NCBI RefSeq assembly: GCF_038049925.1 | Contig: NZ_CP145809.1 | Location: forward strand, 1,860,001-1,924,000 | DNA: 64,000 nucleotides | Direction: 5' to 3' | From: Georgenia sp. M64 | GTDB taxonomy: Bacteria; Actinomycetota; Actinomycetes; Actinomycetales; Actinomycetaceae | Shown here: one piece after another, positions 35,090 through 43,666 of the stretch | Layout of the letters: every line of letters starts with the position of its first letter | Numbering within the stretch: position 1 is the first letter of the stretch | The notes under the pieces: generated by a model | What the model saw: the letters and a program-made list of their open reading frames with translations, nothing else | What the model was told of the DNA's origin: nothing | The model's database searches: none | Program-made: the position numbers and the translations under genes

Positions 35090-36133
35090 TCAGTGGCGCT
35101 CGCGCGAGGGCTGGACCCGCTTGGGCTCCCCCGGCATCTTGGGGTACTCCGGCGGGTAGGGCATGTCCCCCAGCTCCGCCTCGTCCCGGGCGTACCACTC
35201 GAGCAGCGGCGTGAGGTCGTGGGCGACGTCGTCGATGCCCGCGTGGAGGTCGCCCCGTTCGGCGAAGCGGGCGGGCATGCTCAGGACCGTGAGGTCGCGC
35301 GGGTCGACGTCGGCCAGCTCGTCCCACGTCACCGGGGCGGAGACCGGCGCGTGCGCGAGCGGCCGGATGCTGTACGCGCTGGCGATCGTGCGGTCGCGGG
35401 CGTTCTGGTTGTAGTCGACGAAGATCGTCTCGCCGCGCTCCTCCTTCCACCACCTCGTGGTGACCTTCCCGGGCATGCGGCGCTCGAGCTCGCGGCCGAG
35501 GGCGATGGCCGCGTGACGCACGTCGGTGAAGGTCCACCGGGGGGCGATGCGCACGTAGATGTGCACGCCCCGGTTGCCGGAGGTCTTCGGGTAGCCCGTG
35601 ATCCCCAGCTCCTCGAGCAGCTCCCGGGCGACGCCCGCGACGGCGACCGCGTCGGAGAAGTGGGTGCCGGGCTGGGGGTCGAGGTCGATCCGCAGCTCGT
35701 CGGGGTGGTCGACGTCGGAGCGCCGCACCGGCCACGGGTGGAAGGTGATCGTGCCCAGGTTCACGGCCCAGGCCACCGCGGCGAGCTCGGTGGGGCACAG
35801 CTCGTCGGCCGTGCGTCCGCTGGGGAAGGTGATCGTCGCCGTCTCGATCCAGTCCGGAACACCCTTGGTGGGGACCCGCTTCTGGAAGAAGGCGTCACCG
35901 TGCGGGTCCGCGCGCGTGGCCATCTTGACGTCGTCGCGGACGCCGTGCGGCCACCGCTCGAGGGTGACGGGCCGCTCGCCGAGGGCCCGCATGATCCCCT
36001 CCCCGACGCTCAGGTAGTACTCGACGAGCTGGAGCTTGGTGATGCCCGGTCCGGCGAAGTACACGCGGTCGGGGTTGGTCACGCGGACGGCGCGGCCGTC
36101 GACGTCGAGCTCGATCGCCGGGGTGGCTGCCAT
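35090..36133 (-). CDS. LigD-type polymerase/primase domain protein (Prim-PolC-like)
   Basis: 347 aa, ATG 36133. Archaeo-eukaryotic primase fold of the LigD polymerase: NPDRVYFAGPGITKLQLVEYY, KRVPTKGVPDWI, ELRIDLDPQPG (metal-binding DxD, ~150), TSGNRGVHIYVRI, FVDYNQNARDRTIASAYSIR (third Asp). Stand-alone, no ligase or phosphoesterase domain. Pairs functionally with LigC (nearby, same strand) for ribonucleotide-gap filling or end joining. No ku gene in the window. Confidence 0.92.
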   Translation of the reverse strand: MAATPAIELDVDGRAVRVTNPDRVYFAGPGITKLQLVEYYLSVGEGIMRALGERPVTLERWPHGVRDDVKMATRADPHGDAFFQKRVPTKGVPDWIETATITFPSGRTADELCPTELAAVAWAVNLGTITFHPWPVRRSDVDHPDELRIDLDPQPGTHFSDAVAVAGVARELLEELGITGYPKTSGNRGVHIYVRIAPRWTFTDVRHAAIALGRELERRMPGKVTTRWWKEERGETIFVDYNQNARDRTIASAYSIRPLAHAPVSAPVTWDELADVDPRDLTVLSMPARFAERGDLHAGIDDVAHDLTPLLEWYARDEAELGDMPYPPEYPKMPGEPKRVQPSRERH

Positions 36134-36189
36134 GTCGGCACGCTACCGCGCGGTCACCTCGGCGGCCCGCCGGTAGCGTGGCCGCCGTG

Positions 36190-37440
36190 ATGATCTGGCG
36201 TGAGGGCGTGGTGCGGCGGCTCGGCAGGGCGTGGCCGGGCGCGGCCGAGCTGGAGGTGGAGGTCACCGACGGAGCGTCCGCGGCGGCGGGCGACCCGGTC
36301 GCGGCCACCGGTGTGCCGGCCACCGGTGTGCCGGCCACCGGTGTGCCGGCCGCCGGTGTGCCGGTCACCGCCGGGCCGGCAGGGCCGGTGCCGGCCGGCA
36401 CGACCGTGCGGGCGCTCGCCTACCCGTCGCTCGTCGGCGAACCGGCACCGGGCGACCGCGTCCTGCTCTCGGCCGCGGCGCTGGCCCGCGGGCTGGGCAC
36501 CGGCGGCTACGCCATGGTCGTCGCGCTGCCCGACCGGCTCCCCGCCGACCCGGCGCCGGGCCCAGGTCACCTCGTCAAGGCGCGGTACACCCCGCTGCAG
36601 ACCCTCGTCCTCGGCGCCGACGAGCAGGAGTCCGAGCACCACGAGGTCCTGCGCGACGCCGACGACCTGGCCGGCCTGCCGGTCGTCGTGGCCGACCTGC
36701 ACTCCGCGCTCCCGGCCGTGGTGGCCGGCGTCCGCGCCGCCTGGAGCGGCACGACCGCCCCGCGGGTCGTGTACGTCATGACGGACGGCGGGGCGTTGCC
36801 CGCGTGGTTCTCGCGCGCCCTCGCGGGGCTGCGGGAGGCGGGCTGGCTCGCCGGCTCGGTGACGGTCGGGCAGGCGTTCGGCGGAGACCTCGAGGCCGTC
36901 AGCCTCCACTCGGGCCTGCTCGCCGCCCGGCTCGTGCTGGCGGCCGACGTCGTCGTCGTCGCCCAGGGGCCGGGCAATCTCGGCACCGGGACCCGGTGGG
37001 GGTTCTCCGGGACCGTGTGCGGCGACGCCGTCAACGCCGTCGTCGCCCTCGGGGGGCAGGCGGTGGCGTCGCTGCGCGTCTCGGGCGCCGACCCGCGTGA
37101 GCGGCACCTCGGTGTCTCCCACCACTCGCTGACCGCGTACGGACGCGTCGCCCTCGCCCCGGCCGACGTCGTCGTCCCCCGGTTCGACGACGCCCTGGCC
37201 GCCGCGCTGCCCGGCCGGCTGGCCGAACGCATCGACGACCAGGTGGCCGGTCTCGTCGCGCCCGTGGGCATCCACCGGCTCGTCGAGGTGCCCACCGACG
37301 GGCTGCTCGAGGCGCTCGCGGGCTCTCCCGTGGCGCTCTCGACGATGGGACGCGGCCTCGACGCCGATCCCGCGGCGTTCGTCGCCGCCGCCGTCGCCGG
37401 GGTCCACGCGGCGCGGGTGGCTGGGCGTCCCGTGCGGTGA
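36190..37440 (+). CDS. DUF3866 family protein
   Basis: 416 aa from ATG 36190 (GTG 36187 also possible). Conserved core: GHLVKARYTPLQTLVLGADEQES, SALPAVVAGVRAAW, YVMTDGGALPAWFSR, SVTVGQAFGGDLEAVSLHSGL, VAQGPGNLGTGTRWGFSGT, GVSHHSLTAYGR. Function unknown, conserved in actinobacteria. Residues ~39-58 are four ATGVP units encoded by 15-bp repeats (36304-36363). Its last 8 codons belong to a 44-bp tandem repeat that continues past the stop. Confidence 0.88.
   Translation: MIWREGVVRRLGRAWPGAAELEVEVTDGASAAAGDPVAATGVPATGVPATGVPAAGVPVTAGPAGPVPAGTTVRALAYPSLVGEPAPGDRVLLSAAALARGLGTGGYAMVVALPDRLPADPAPGPGHLVKARYTPLQTLVLGADEQESEHHEVLRDADDLAGLPVVVADLHSALPAVVAGVRAAWSGTTAPRVVYVMTDGGALPAWFSRALAGLREAGWLAGSVTVGQAFGGDLEAVSLHSGLLAARLVLAADVVVVAQGPGNLGTGTRWGFSGTVCGDAVNAVVALGGQAVASLRVSGADPRERHLGVSHHSLTAYGRVALAPADVVVPRFDDALAAALPGRLAERIDDQVAGLVAPVGIHRLVEVPTDGLLEALAGSPVALSTMGRGLDADPAAFVAAAVAGVHAARVAGRPVR
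36304..36363 (+). repeat. Four in-frame 15-bp repeats inside the DUF3866 gene
   Basis: Unit GCCACCGGTGTGCCG three times, then GCCGCCGGTGTGCCG. Encodes (A-T/A-G-V-P)x4 in a probable loop; copy number may vary. Confidence 0.9.
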
Positions 37441-37598
37441 GTCAGCGGCCTCCGGTGGGGGTGGCTGGGCGTCCCGTGCGGTGAGTCAGCGGCCTCCGGT
37501 GGGGGTGGCTGGGCGTCCCGTGCGGTGAGTCAGCGGCCTCCGGGGCGGGTGGCTGGGCGTCCCGCGCGGTGAGTCAGCGGCCTCCGGTGCGGGTCAGC
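37415..37598 (+). repeat. 44-bp tandem repeat starting in the 3' end of the DUF3866 gene
   Basis: Units at 37441-37484, 37485-37528, 37529-37572, partial before (37415-37440, coding) and after (37573-~37598). Unit begins GTCAGCGGCCTCCGGTGGGG and ends GTCCCGTGCGGTGA. The coding copy ends in the gene's TGA. Not a CRISPR: no spacers. Confidence 0.9.
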
Positions 37599-37603
37599 GG
37601 GTT

Positions 37604-37662
37604 CGGAGATCCTGGCTCACCCCGGGAGTTCCTGACTGACCGCGAAGGTCCTGACTCACCGC
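37604..37662 (-). repeat. Three degenerate 20-bp copies, core GGTGAGTCAGGA
   Basis: Minus-strand copies GGGGTGAGCCAGGATCTCCG (37623-37604), GCGGTCAGTCAGGAACTCCC (37643-37624), GCGGTGAGTCAGGACCTTCG (37662-37643). The core GCGGTGAGTCAG also occurs in opposite orientation in each 44-bp unit. Confidence 0.75.
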
Positions 37663-37718
37663 AAAGGGCGCGACGAGCGCGACGGGCGGAGCCGGCGGGC
37701 GGCGGACGTGCCGCCTGC

Positions 37719-38165
37719 TCAGTCGCGTGGCTCGTGCAGCGCGATGAGCGTGGCGAGGCGCCGGGCCTCGGCGTGGCCGTGCTCGCCGTCGGCCCGCTGG
37801 ATCGCCATGACGGCGAGGGTCGAGCCGTCGGTGAGGTCGAGCTGGGCCCACGGGGTGCCGTCGCCGAAGCCGAGGGAGACGATCTCCGCCCACCCCACGT
37901 CGCGGGAGTGGATGAGGTTGCGCACGTGCAGGCCGTCCTCGTCCGGGCGCGCCGAGACCCCGCCCTGCCGGCTCAGGAACCAGCAGATCAGCACGGCCAG
38001 CGCCGCTGTCCCGGCGGCGTCCGCCGGGCCGTAGTCGACGCCCGCCGCCGGCAGCATGACGATGACCGCCAGGGCGCCGAGCACGGTCAGGGCGCCCAGC
38101 ACCCACGAGACGCCCCGCGCGGCCCGGGGCCGGAACGGCCGGTGGAGCTCGGCGCGGTCCGCCAT
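37719..38165 (-). CDS. PH-domain-like two-pass membrane protein
   Basis: 148 aa, ATG 38165 overlapping the hisG stop by 1 nt. Two membrane helices (GVSWVLGALTVLGALAVIVML and AAGTAALAVLICWFLS) then a bacterial PH-like domain (GVSARPDEDGLHVRNLIHSRDVGWAEIVSLGFGDG). Common downstream of hisG in Micrococcales. Role unknown. Confidence 0.78.
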   Translation of the reverse strand: MADRAELHRPFRPRAARGVSWVLGALTVLGALAVIVMLPAAGVDYGPADAAGTAALAVLICWFLSRQGGVSARPDEDGLHVRNLIHSRDVGWAEIVSLGFGDGTPWAQLDLTDGSTLAVMAIQRADGEHGHAEARRLATLIALHEPRD

Positions 38166-39013
38166 CAGATCCGGCAGGCGTGGATGGAGGTGGTGAGGAT
38201 GGCGCGGGCGCCGACGTCGTAGAGGGAGTCCATGACCCTGTTGGTGTCCTCGCGGCGGACCATCGCCCGCACCGCCACCCACTCGCCGTTGTGCAGCGGC
38301 GAGACGGTCGGGGACTCCAGACCCGGGGTGATCGCGACCGCGGCCTCGACGTCGGTGACCCGCACGTCGTAGTCCATGAGCACGTACTGGCGGGCGACGA
38401 GCACGCCCTGGAGCCGGCGGTCCAGGACGCTGAGCCCGGCGGGCTCCTCGGCACCACCGTCGTGACGGATGAGGACCGCCTCCGAGCGCAGGATCGGCTC
38501 ACCGAAGGTGGCCAGCCCCGCCGCACGCAGGGTGGAGCCGGTCTCGACGACGTCCGCGACGAGGTCGGCGATGCCCAGCTGGACCGAGGACTCCACCGCG
38601 CCGTCGAGGTGGACGACCTCCGCGTCGACGCCGTGGGCGGCGAGGTAGTCACCCACGAGGACGTCGTAGCTGGTGGCGACCCGCTTGCCGGCGACCTGCT
38701 CGAGGGAGGTGATCTCCCCGGCGGGTGCGGCGAAGCGGAACGTGGACCGGGCGAAGCCGAGGGGACGGTGCTCGATCGCCGCGGCACCGGAGTCGAGCAG
38801 GAGGTCGCGGCCGGTGATCCCGACGTCGACGGTGCCCGAGCCGACGTACACGGCGATGTCGCGGGGGCGCAGGAAGAAGAACTCGACGTCGTTGCCCGGG
38901 TCGGCCAGGACGAGCTCGCGCGAGTCGCGGCGCTGGCGGTAACCCGCCTCGCTGAGGATCTCGGCGGCGGGGGCGGACAGGGAGCCCTTGTTGGGCACGG
39001 CGATGCGCAGCAC
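38165..39013 (-). CDS. hisG: ATP phosphoribosyltransferase, long form
   Basis: 282 aa, GTG 39013. [71 protein letters not shown] and a C-terminal regulatory domain ([18 protein letters not shown]) present in histidine-sensitive long HisG. First step of histidine synthesis. Follows hisE by 33 bp; other his genes are absent. Confidence 0.95.
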   Translation of the reverse strand: MLRIAVPNKGSLSAPAAEILSEAGYRQRRDSRELVLADPGNDVEFFFLRPRDIAVYVGSGTVDVGITGRDLLLDSGAAAIEHRPLGFARSTFRFAAPAGEITSLEQVAGKRVATSYDVLVGDYLAAHGVDAEVVHLDGAVESSVQLGIADLVADVVETGSTLRAAGLATFGEPILRSEAVLIRHDGGAEEPAGLSVLDRRLQGVLVARQYVLMDYDVRVTDVEAAVAITPGLESPTVSPLHNGEWVAVRAMVRREDTNRVMDSLYDVGARAILTTSIHACRI

Positions 39014-39046
39014 TGTTGCTCCGTAGGTTGGTTGTGGTCGGCCGGC

Positions 39047-39310
39047 TCAGAGGTGGCGGTAGACGTCCTGCAGGGTCAGGCCCCGCGCGATCATCATCAC
39101 CTGGAGGTGGTACAGGAGCTGGCTGATCTCCTCGGCCGCGGCCTCGGCACCCTCGTGCTCGGCGGCCATCCACACCTCGGCAGCCTCCTCGACGACCTTC
39201 TTGCCGATGGTGTGGATCCCGGCGTCGAGCTCGGCCACGGTCCCCGAGCCCTCTGGACGGGTGGCAGCCTTGTGCTCGAGCTCGGCGAAGAGCTCCTCGA
39301 ACGACTTCAC
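39047..39310 (-). CDS. hisE: Phosphoribosyl-ATP diphosphatase
   Basis: 87 aa, GTG 39310. [44 protein letters not shown] (EExxE metal motif), [17 protein letters not shown]. Monofunctional HisE, second histidine step; paired with hisG as in other actinobacteria. Ten bp separate it from the ribY-like gene upstream, so the transporter and his genes may be partly co-transcribed. Confidence 0.94.
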   Translation of the reverse strand: MKSFEELFAELEHKAATRPEGSGTVAELDAGIHTIGKKVVEEAAEVWMAAEHEGAEAAAEEISQLLYHLQVMMIARGLTLQDVYRHL

Positions 39311-39320
39311 GGACGCCAGC

Positions 39321-40355
39321 CTAGTTGCTCGCGGCGGGCAGGAACCGGTCGGTCCACGCCTGGGCCGGGTCGACCTCGGCCTCGAGCAGGCCCGCGTCGG
39401 TCAGCAGGGTGACCATCTCCTCCCACACGCCGGCCTCGTGGGCGCCCGGCTCGCCGGCGCCCTCGTAGAGCGGGACGGTGGCCTCGAGCGTGGCCAGGGC
39501 CGCCTGGCGCTGCTCGGCCCGGTCGAGGTCGGGGACGTGGGCGGCGGAGATCTCCACGGCGGCCTCGGGGTCCGCGGCGACGTCGGCGACCCCGCGCAGG
39601 CTCGCCTCGACGAACGCGGCGACCTCCTCGCCCCGTTCATCCGCCGTCGCCTCGAGGGTGCCCAGCGAGATGCCGACGAGGGGGACCTCGCCCTCGGCGA
39701 TCTCGATGGTGCGCACGGGCGTGCCCGCCTCGGCGAAACGCACGGCGTCGTTGTTGACGAAGCCCATGACGGCGTCGACGTGCCCGCCGGTCAGGGCGGC
39801 CTGCTGGGTGAAGCCGATGTGCTCGACCGTGACGTCGTCCTCGGTCAGCCCGGCGTCCTGGAGGAGCGCGACGAGGCCGAAGTAGGTCTCCCCGAACGGT
39901 CCCGGGATGCCGACGGTGCGGCCGGCGAGGTCGGCGGCGGAGCGGATGTCGGAGTCGTCCGGGACGATGAGCGCGACGGGGTACTGCTGGTACAGGGTCG
40001 CGACGGACACCAGCGGCACCCCCTGGGAGCGCGCCTGGAGCATCTCGTCCCCGCCGGCGACGACGACGTCCTCCTCCCCGCCGCTGATCGCGGTGAACAG
40101 GCCCTCGCTCTGGCCGTGGTGGCGCAGGGTGACGTCCAGGCCTGCCTCCTCGTAGTACCCCTTCTCGGCCGCGACGTAGAAGGGCGCGAACTGGATGTCG
40201 GGGACGTAGGTGAGCCCGAGGGTCAGGGGGGCGGGCTCGGTGGCGGTCGTGGCGGGGTCGGTCGCGGCCGGAGCCGTGTCCGGCTCGGCCGCGCACGCGG
40301 CGAGGGTCAGGGCGGTGGCGGTGGCGGCCAGGAGGGCGAGCGGGCGGCGGGACAT
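39321..40355 (-). CDS. ribY: NMT1/THI5-like ABC substrate-binding lipoprotein (RibY type)
   Basis: 344 aa, ATG 40355. Signal peptide and lipobox ALTLAACA (Cys ~21); then [77 protein letters not shown]. The NMT1/THI5 fold binds pyrimidine-type or flavin ligands. Because the upstream permease is under an FMN riboswitch, riboflavin (or a flavin precursor) is the likely cargo, as in RibXY. Ligand identity is inferred from regulation. Confidence 0.82.
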   Translation of the reverse strand: MSRRPLALLAATATALTLAACAAEPDTAPAATDPATTATEPAPLTLGLTYVPDIQFAPFYVAAEKGYYEEAGLDVTLRHHGQSEGLFTAISGGEEDVVVAGGDEMLQARSQGVPLVSVATLYQQYPVALIVPDDSDIRSAADLAGRTVGIPGPFGETYFGLVALLQDAGLTEDDVTVEHIGFTQQAALTGGHVDAVMGFVNNDAVRFAEAGTPVRTIEIAEGEVPLVGISLGTLEATADERGEEVAAFVEASLRGVADVAADPEAAVEISAAHVPDLDRAEQRQAALATLEATVPLYEGAGEPGAHEAGVWEEMVTLLTDAGLLEAEVDPAQAWTDRFLPAASN

Positions 40356-40484
40356 GGGGCTCCTCGGGTGCGGCGGTCCGGTGCGCGGACGCCGGGCGGT
40401 GTGCTGGTCGGGTGGGTGTCGGTTCGTGGGGTCTTGGGCTGGTGGCCGGGGGTGTGTGGTTCCGGCGGGTGGCGGTTCGGTGGG

Positions 40485-41474
40485 TCAGTCGGCCGTGCGG
40501 CGCTCGAGCGCGCCGAGGAGGCCGTAGATGGTCATGGCCAGGGCGCACAGGACGATGAGGGCGGAGAAGATGCCGGTGGTGTCGGCGGCGAGTCCGCGGG
40601 CGGACAGCAGCATCCCCAGGCCGTGCCCGCCCATGACGAACTCCCCCACGACCGCGCCGGTCACCGACAGGGTGAAGCCGTTGCGCACGCCGGTGAGGAT
40701 CGACGGCCAGGCCAGGGGCAGCTCGACGTGGCGCAGGAGCGACCACGAGCCCGCGCCGTCCAGTCGCGCGGCGGCGACGACGTCGGGGTCGAGGGTGCGC
40801 AGGCCGAGGACGGTGGCGAGGAGGATCGGGAAGAACACCAGCAGCGCGCACAGCACGACGATCGGCAGGAGACCGTAGCCCAGCCACAGGACGAGGAGCG
40901 GGGCCAGCGCCACCGCGGGGATCGCCTGGGAGGCGGCGATGTACGGCTCGAGCGCCGCCGAGGCGTGCCGGCTGCGGAAGACGAGGTAACCCAGCGGCAG
41001 CGCGACCGCCGCCCCCAGCGCGCTGCCGAGGACGGCCTCGACGAGGGTGGGCAGGACGTACCGCGCCAGCCCGCCGGTGGTGAGGTCCTCCGCCAGGCGC
41101 TCGGCGACGGCCGTGGGGGCGGGCAGGAAGACGGCGGGGACCAGCCCCGTGCGCGCGACGGTCTCCCACACGACGACGAGCACCGCGCCGAGGACGAGCG
41201 CCGGCAGGACCCGGCGGCTTCCGGCGGCCCGCCGGCCGGCGCGGGCGGTGGCCGGTCCCGGGCTCGCCGGTGCGGTGCCGGCGGAGGCAGGAGCGACCGT
41301 GACCGCGCCCGTGGCGGACATGCCGGACCTGCCGGCTGAGGTGGCGCGGGGGCGCGAGAGCGCGGACGGCACGGCGACGGGCGACCGGTCGTGCGCCGGT
41401 CCGCCGGCCTGCAGGTTCGGCCGCGGGTCCTGCGACGGCGTCGCGGCGGCGGGTGCGCCGAGGTCGGTGCTCAC
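40485..41474 (-). CDS. ribX: ABC transporter permease (RibX type)
   Basis: 329 aa, GTG 41474 with GGGAGG ribosome site. ~85-residue Pro/Ala-rich cytoplasmic leader, then six membrane segments with the SsuC/TauC EAA loop (AARLDGAGSWSLLRHVELPLAWPSILTGVRNGF). Follows the FMN riboswitch at 41568-41692 and precedes ribY by 129 bp. No ATPase in this operon; the divergent operon contains one. Confidence 0.83.
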   Translation of the reverse strand: MSTDLGAPAAATPSQDPRPNLQAGGPAHDRSPVAVPSALSRPRATSAGRSGMSATGAVTVAPASAGTAPASPGPATARAGRRAAGSRRVLPALVLGAVLVVVWETVARTGLVPAVFLPAPTAVAERLAEDLTTGGLARYVLPTLVEAVLGSALGAAVALPLGYLVFRSRHASAALEPYIAASQAIPAVALAPLLVLWLGYGLLPIVVLCALLVFFPILLATVLGLRTLDPDVVAAARLDGAGSWSLLRHVELPLAWPSILTGVRNGFTLSVTGAVVGEFVMGGHGLGMLLSARGLAADTTGIFSALIVLCALAMTIYGLLGALERRTAD

Positions 41475-41536
41475 GAAGTCCTCCCGGTCCTGGACGTGGA
41501 CCGGGGCCGGACGGGTGACGGCGTGTGCCGTCGCCA

Positions 41537-41558
41537 GCCCTCGGCGTGCGCCGAGGGC
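41537..41558 (-). promoter_or_regulatory. Hairpin in the ribX leader, possible expression platform
   Basis: Perfect 9-bp stem with GTGC loop, lying just 3' of the FMN riboswitch on the minus-strand RNA. No T tract; may act as terminator or as part of ribosome-site control. Confidence 0.55.
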
Positions 41559-41567
41559 GCACGCCGC

Positions 41568-41692
41568 GTGCATCCTCCCATCCGGACTTTCACCGTCGGT
41601 CCTGGAGTTCCACCAGGTCAACCGGGCACCCGAGGGTGCACGGCTCGCGGACTGTCACCGCCGGTTCGGACTCTCACCGACCCCGGAGCACG
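41568..41692 (-). promoter_or_regulatory. Second FMN riboswitch, upstream of ribX
   Basis: Same conserved blocks as the ribD element on the minus strand: GGGGTCGGTGAGAGTCC, GGCGGTGACAGTCCGCGA, GGTTGACCTGGTGGAACTCC, GACGGTGAAAGTCCGGATGG; P1 pairs CGTGC with GCACG. Places ribX-ribY under FMN repression. Confidence 0.94.
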
Positions 41693-41750
41693 TAGCTTGC
41701 GCCTCGATGGTATCCCTTCCGCCCGGGTCGCGGGGTGCCGGGGCCGTGAG

Positions 41751-41798
41751 ACGCCGCGCACGTGGGACGCCGCGCACGTGGGACGCCGCGCACCTGAG
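41751..41798. repeat. 16-bp tandem repeat with CACGTG palindromes
   Basis: ACGCCGCGCACGTGGG at 41751-41766 and 41767-41782, then ACGCCGCGCACCTGAG at 41783-41798 and a partial ACGCGGCG. About 95-140 bp before the + strand SBP gene; may be operators. Confidence 0.75.
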
Positions 41799-41891
41799 AC
41801 GCGGCGGACCGGGGTCCCGCCCGGACGCGCCGTCGGGCATGCTGGGCGCGGTGCGGGCTCCTGCGCACCTGCACCGACCGGAGGACACCTC

Positions 41892-42884
41892 ATGCGACCA
41901 CTCCCCCTCGCGCCGGCGGCCGCGACGGTCGCGCTGGCGCTCGCGGCCTGTGCCGGCGGGGGCCAGGACGGTGCTCCGGCCACCACGGCCACCACGGCCA
42001 CCGACGGCGACCCGGCCGCCGAGCTCACGGCGATCACCGTGGGGGTGCTGCCGATCGTCGACACCGCCCCCATCTGGCTGGGGGTCGAGGAGGGGATCTT
42101 CGCCGAGCACGGCCTCGACGTCGAGCTCGCCGTCGCGCAGGGCGGTGCCGCCGTGGTGCCGGCGGTCGTGGCCGGGGAGTACCAGTTCGGGTTCTCCAAC
42201 GTCACCTCCCTCCTGCTCGCCGAGTCCCGGGGTCTGCCCCTGCGGCTCGTCGCGCCCGGCAGCTTCACCACGGGCGACCCGGACGCCGACATCGCGGCGG
42301 TGGTGACCCAGCCGGGAAGCGGCATCACCTCCCCCGCCGACCTCGCCGGGCGGACCGTCGCCGTGAACACCCTGGGCAACATCGGTGAGTCCACGGTCCG
42401 CAAGGTCGTCGAGGACGCCGGCGGCGACCCGGCGGCCGTGCGGTTCGTCGAGCTGGGTTTCCCCGACATGCCTGCCGCCGTCGCCGGTGATCAGGTCGAC
42501 GCCGCCTGGGTGAACGAGCCGTTCCTCACCATCACCAGGGACCAGGGCGCGCAGGTCGTGAGCCACACCTTCGCGGCGGTCGATCCCGAGATGCTCATCG
42601 CCGCCTACTTCACCTCCGCGGAGTACGCCGCGTCCGACCCCGGGACGGTCGAGGCGTTCACCGCCGCGATGACCGAGGCGTCCGCCCGTGCGGCGGCGGA
42701 CCCCGCCGCGGCGCGGGAGATCCTCGGCACCTACACCGAGATCGGCGACGACGTCGTCGCGCGCATGGTGGTGCCCCGCTACGCCGGGGAGGTCCCCGAG
42801 GACTCGGTCCGGCTCCTCGCAGACCTCGCGCTGCGCTACGGCCTCGTCGAGGACGAGATCGACGTCAGCGCGCTGCTGCGGTGA
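41892..42884 (+). CDS. NMT1/THI5-like ABC substrate-binding lipoprotein
   Basis: 330 aa, ATG 41892. Lipobox LALAACAGG (Cys ~20); ITVGVLPIVDTAPIWLGVEEGIFAEHGLDVEL, GEYQFGFSNVTSLLLAESRG, VAVNTLGNIGESTVRKVVEDAGGD, AAWVNEPFLTI. SsuA/NMT1 family (nitrate, sulfonate, thiamine precursor, flavin-like ligands). Overlaps the next permease gene by 4 bp. It is different from ribY (low similarity), so the ligand may differ. Confidence 0.85.
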   Translation: MRPLPLAPAAATVALALAACAGGGQDGAPATTATTATDGDPAAELTAITVGVLPIVDTAPIWLGVEEGIFAEHGLDVELAVAQGGAAVVPAVVAGEYQFGFSNVTSLLLAESRGLPLRLVAPGSFTTGDPDADIAAVVTQPGSGITSPADLAGRTVAVNTLGNIGESTVRKVVEDAGGDPAAVRFVELGFPDMPAAVAGDQVDAAWVNEPFLTITRDQGAQVVSHTFAAVDPEMLIAAYFTSAEYAASDPGTVEAFTAAMTEASARAAADPAAAREILGTYTEIGDDVVARMVVPRYAGEVPEDSVRLLADLALRYGLVEDEIDVSALLR

Positions 42885-43666
42885 GGCCACTCGGGCCCGT
42901 GCACCGGACGGCGCTGGGACTGACGGGGGTGCTCGTCGTCGTCGCCCTGCTCGAGATCCTCCCCCGGACCGGCGCGGTGGACCCGCGGTTCCTGCCTCCC
43001 TCCACCGAGATCGCCGCCGCGCTCGCGGACCGGGCGGCGACGCCGGCGTTCTGGACCGCACTGGGGCAGACCCTCACCACGTGGTCGCTGGGCCTGGCGG
43101 TCGCCACGCTCGCCGGGGTCGTGCTCGGTGCGGTGATCGGCTCGGCCGGGTGGGTGCGCGCGGCCACGTCGTCGACGATCGAGTTCCTGCGTCCGATCCC
43201 GTCGGTGGCCCTCATCCCCCTGGTCGTCCTCCTCCACGGCACCGGCGTGGCCGCGACGTTGCTCCTCGTGGTCTACGCCGCCTTCTGGCCGGTGCTGCTG
43301 CAGATTCTCGCCGGCGTCGCCGACGTCGACCCCCTCACGCGCGAGACGGCCCGCGTGTACCGGTACCGGCGGCTCACGGTGGCCACCCACGTGGTGGGGC
43401 CGAGCGCCCTGCCGTACGTCGTCACCGGGTTCCGCCTGGCCGCCTCCGTGGCCCTGGTCCTCACCCTCACCGGGGAGCTGGTGGTCGGCACACCGGGCCT
43501 CGGCCGGCTGCTCGCCGTCGCCCAGCAGTCCGGCGCCGTGGCGCCGATGTACGCCCTCGTGGTCGTCACCGGCCTGCTGGGTGTGGCGGTCAACCTCGGG
43601 GTGCGCGCACTCGAGCGGAAGGTCCTGCGGTGGCACCCGTCGGTCCGTCGGGAGGTGGCGGCGTGA
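42881..43666 (+). CDS. ABC transporter permease (SsuC/TauC-like), first
   Basis: 261 aa, GTG 42881. Membrane segments begin at LGLTGVLVVVALLEIL; periplasmic PPSTEIAAAL, EAA-type loop ETARVYRYRRLTVATHVVGPSALPYVVTGFRLA. Middle gene of the SBP-permease-permease-ATPase operon, overlapping both neighbours by 4 bp. Two different permeases imply a heterodimeric channel. Confidence 0.85.
   Translation: MRPLGPVHRTALGLTGVLVVVALLEILPRTGAVDPRFLPPSTEIAAALADRAATPAFWTALGQTLTTWSLGLAVATLAGVVLGAVIGSAGWVRAATSSTIEFLRPIPSVALIPLVVLLHGTGVAATLLLVVYAAFWPVLLQILAGVADVDPLTRETARVYRYRRLTVATHVVGPSALPYVVTGFRLAASVALVLTLTGELVVGTPGLGRLLAVAQQSGAVAPMYALVVVTGLLGVAVNLGVRALERKVLRWHPSVRREVAA

Larger units (their letters stand above)
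41475..41891. other. 417-bp divergent regulatory region between the two transporters
   Basis: Contains, from left, an unpaired hairpin GCCCTCGGC-GTGC-GCCGAGGGC (41537-41558) between riboswitch and ribX, the FMN riboswitch, and a 16-bp tandem repeat with CACGTG palindromes (41751-41798). Confidence 0.8.

Noticed and set aside
37415-37598. CRISPR array
   Set aside because: Units are directly tandem with no unique spacers and no cas genes nearby.
41700-41891. A third FMN riboswitch for the + strand transporter
   Set aside because: None of the conserved blocks occur on the + strand here; only tandem CACGTG repeats.
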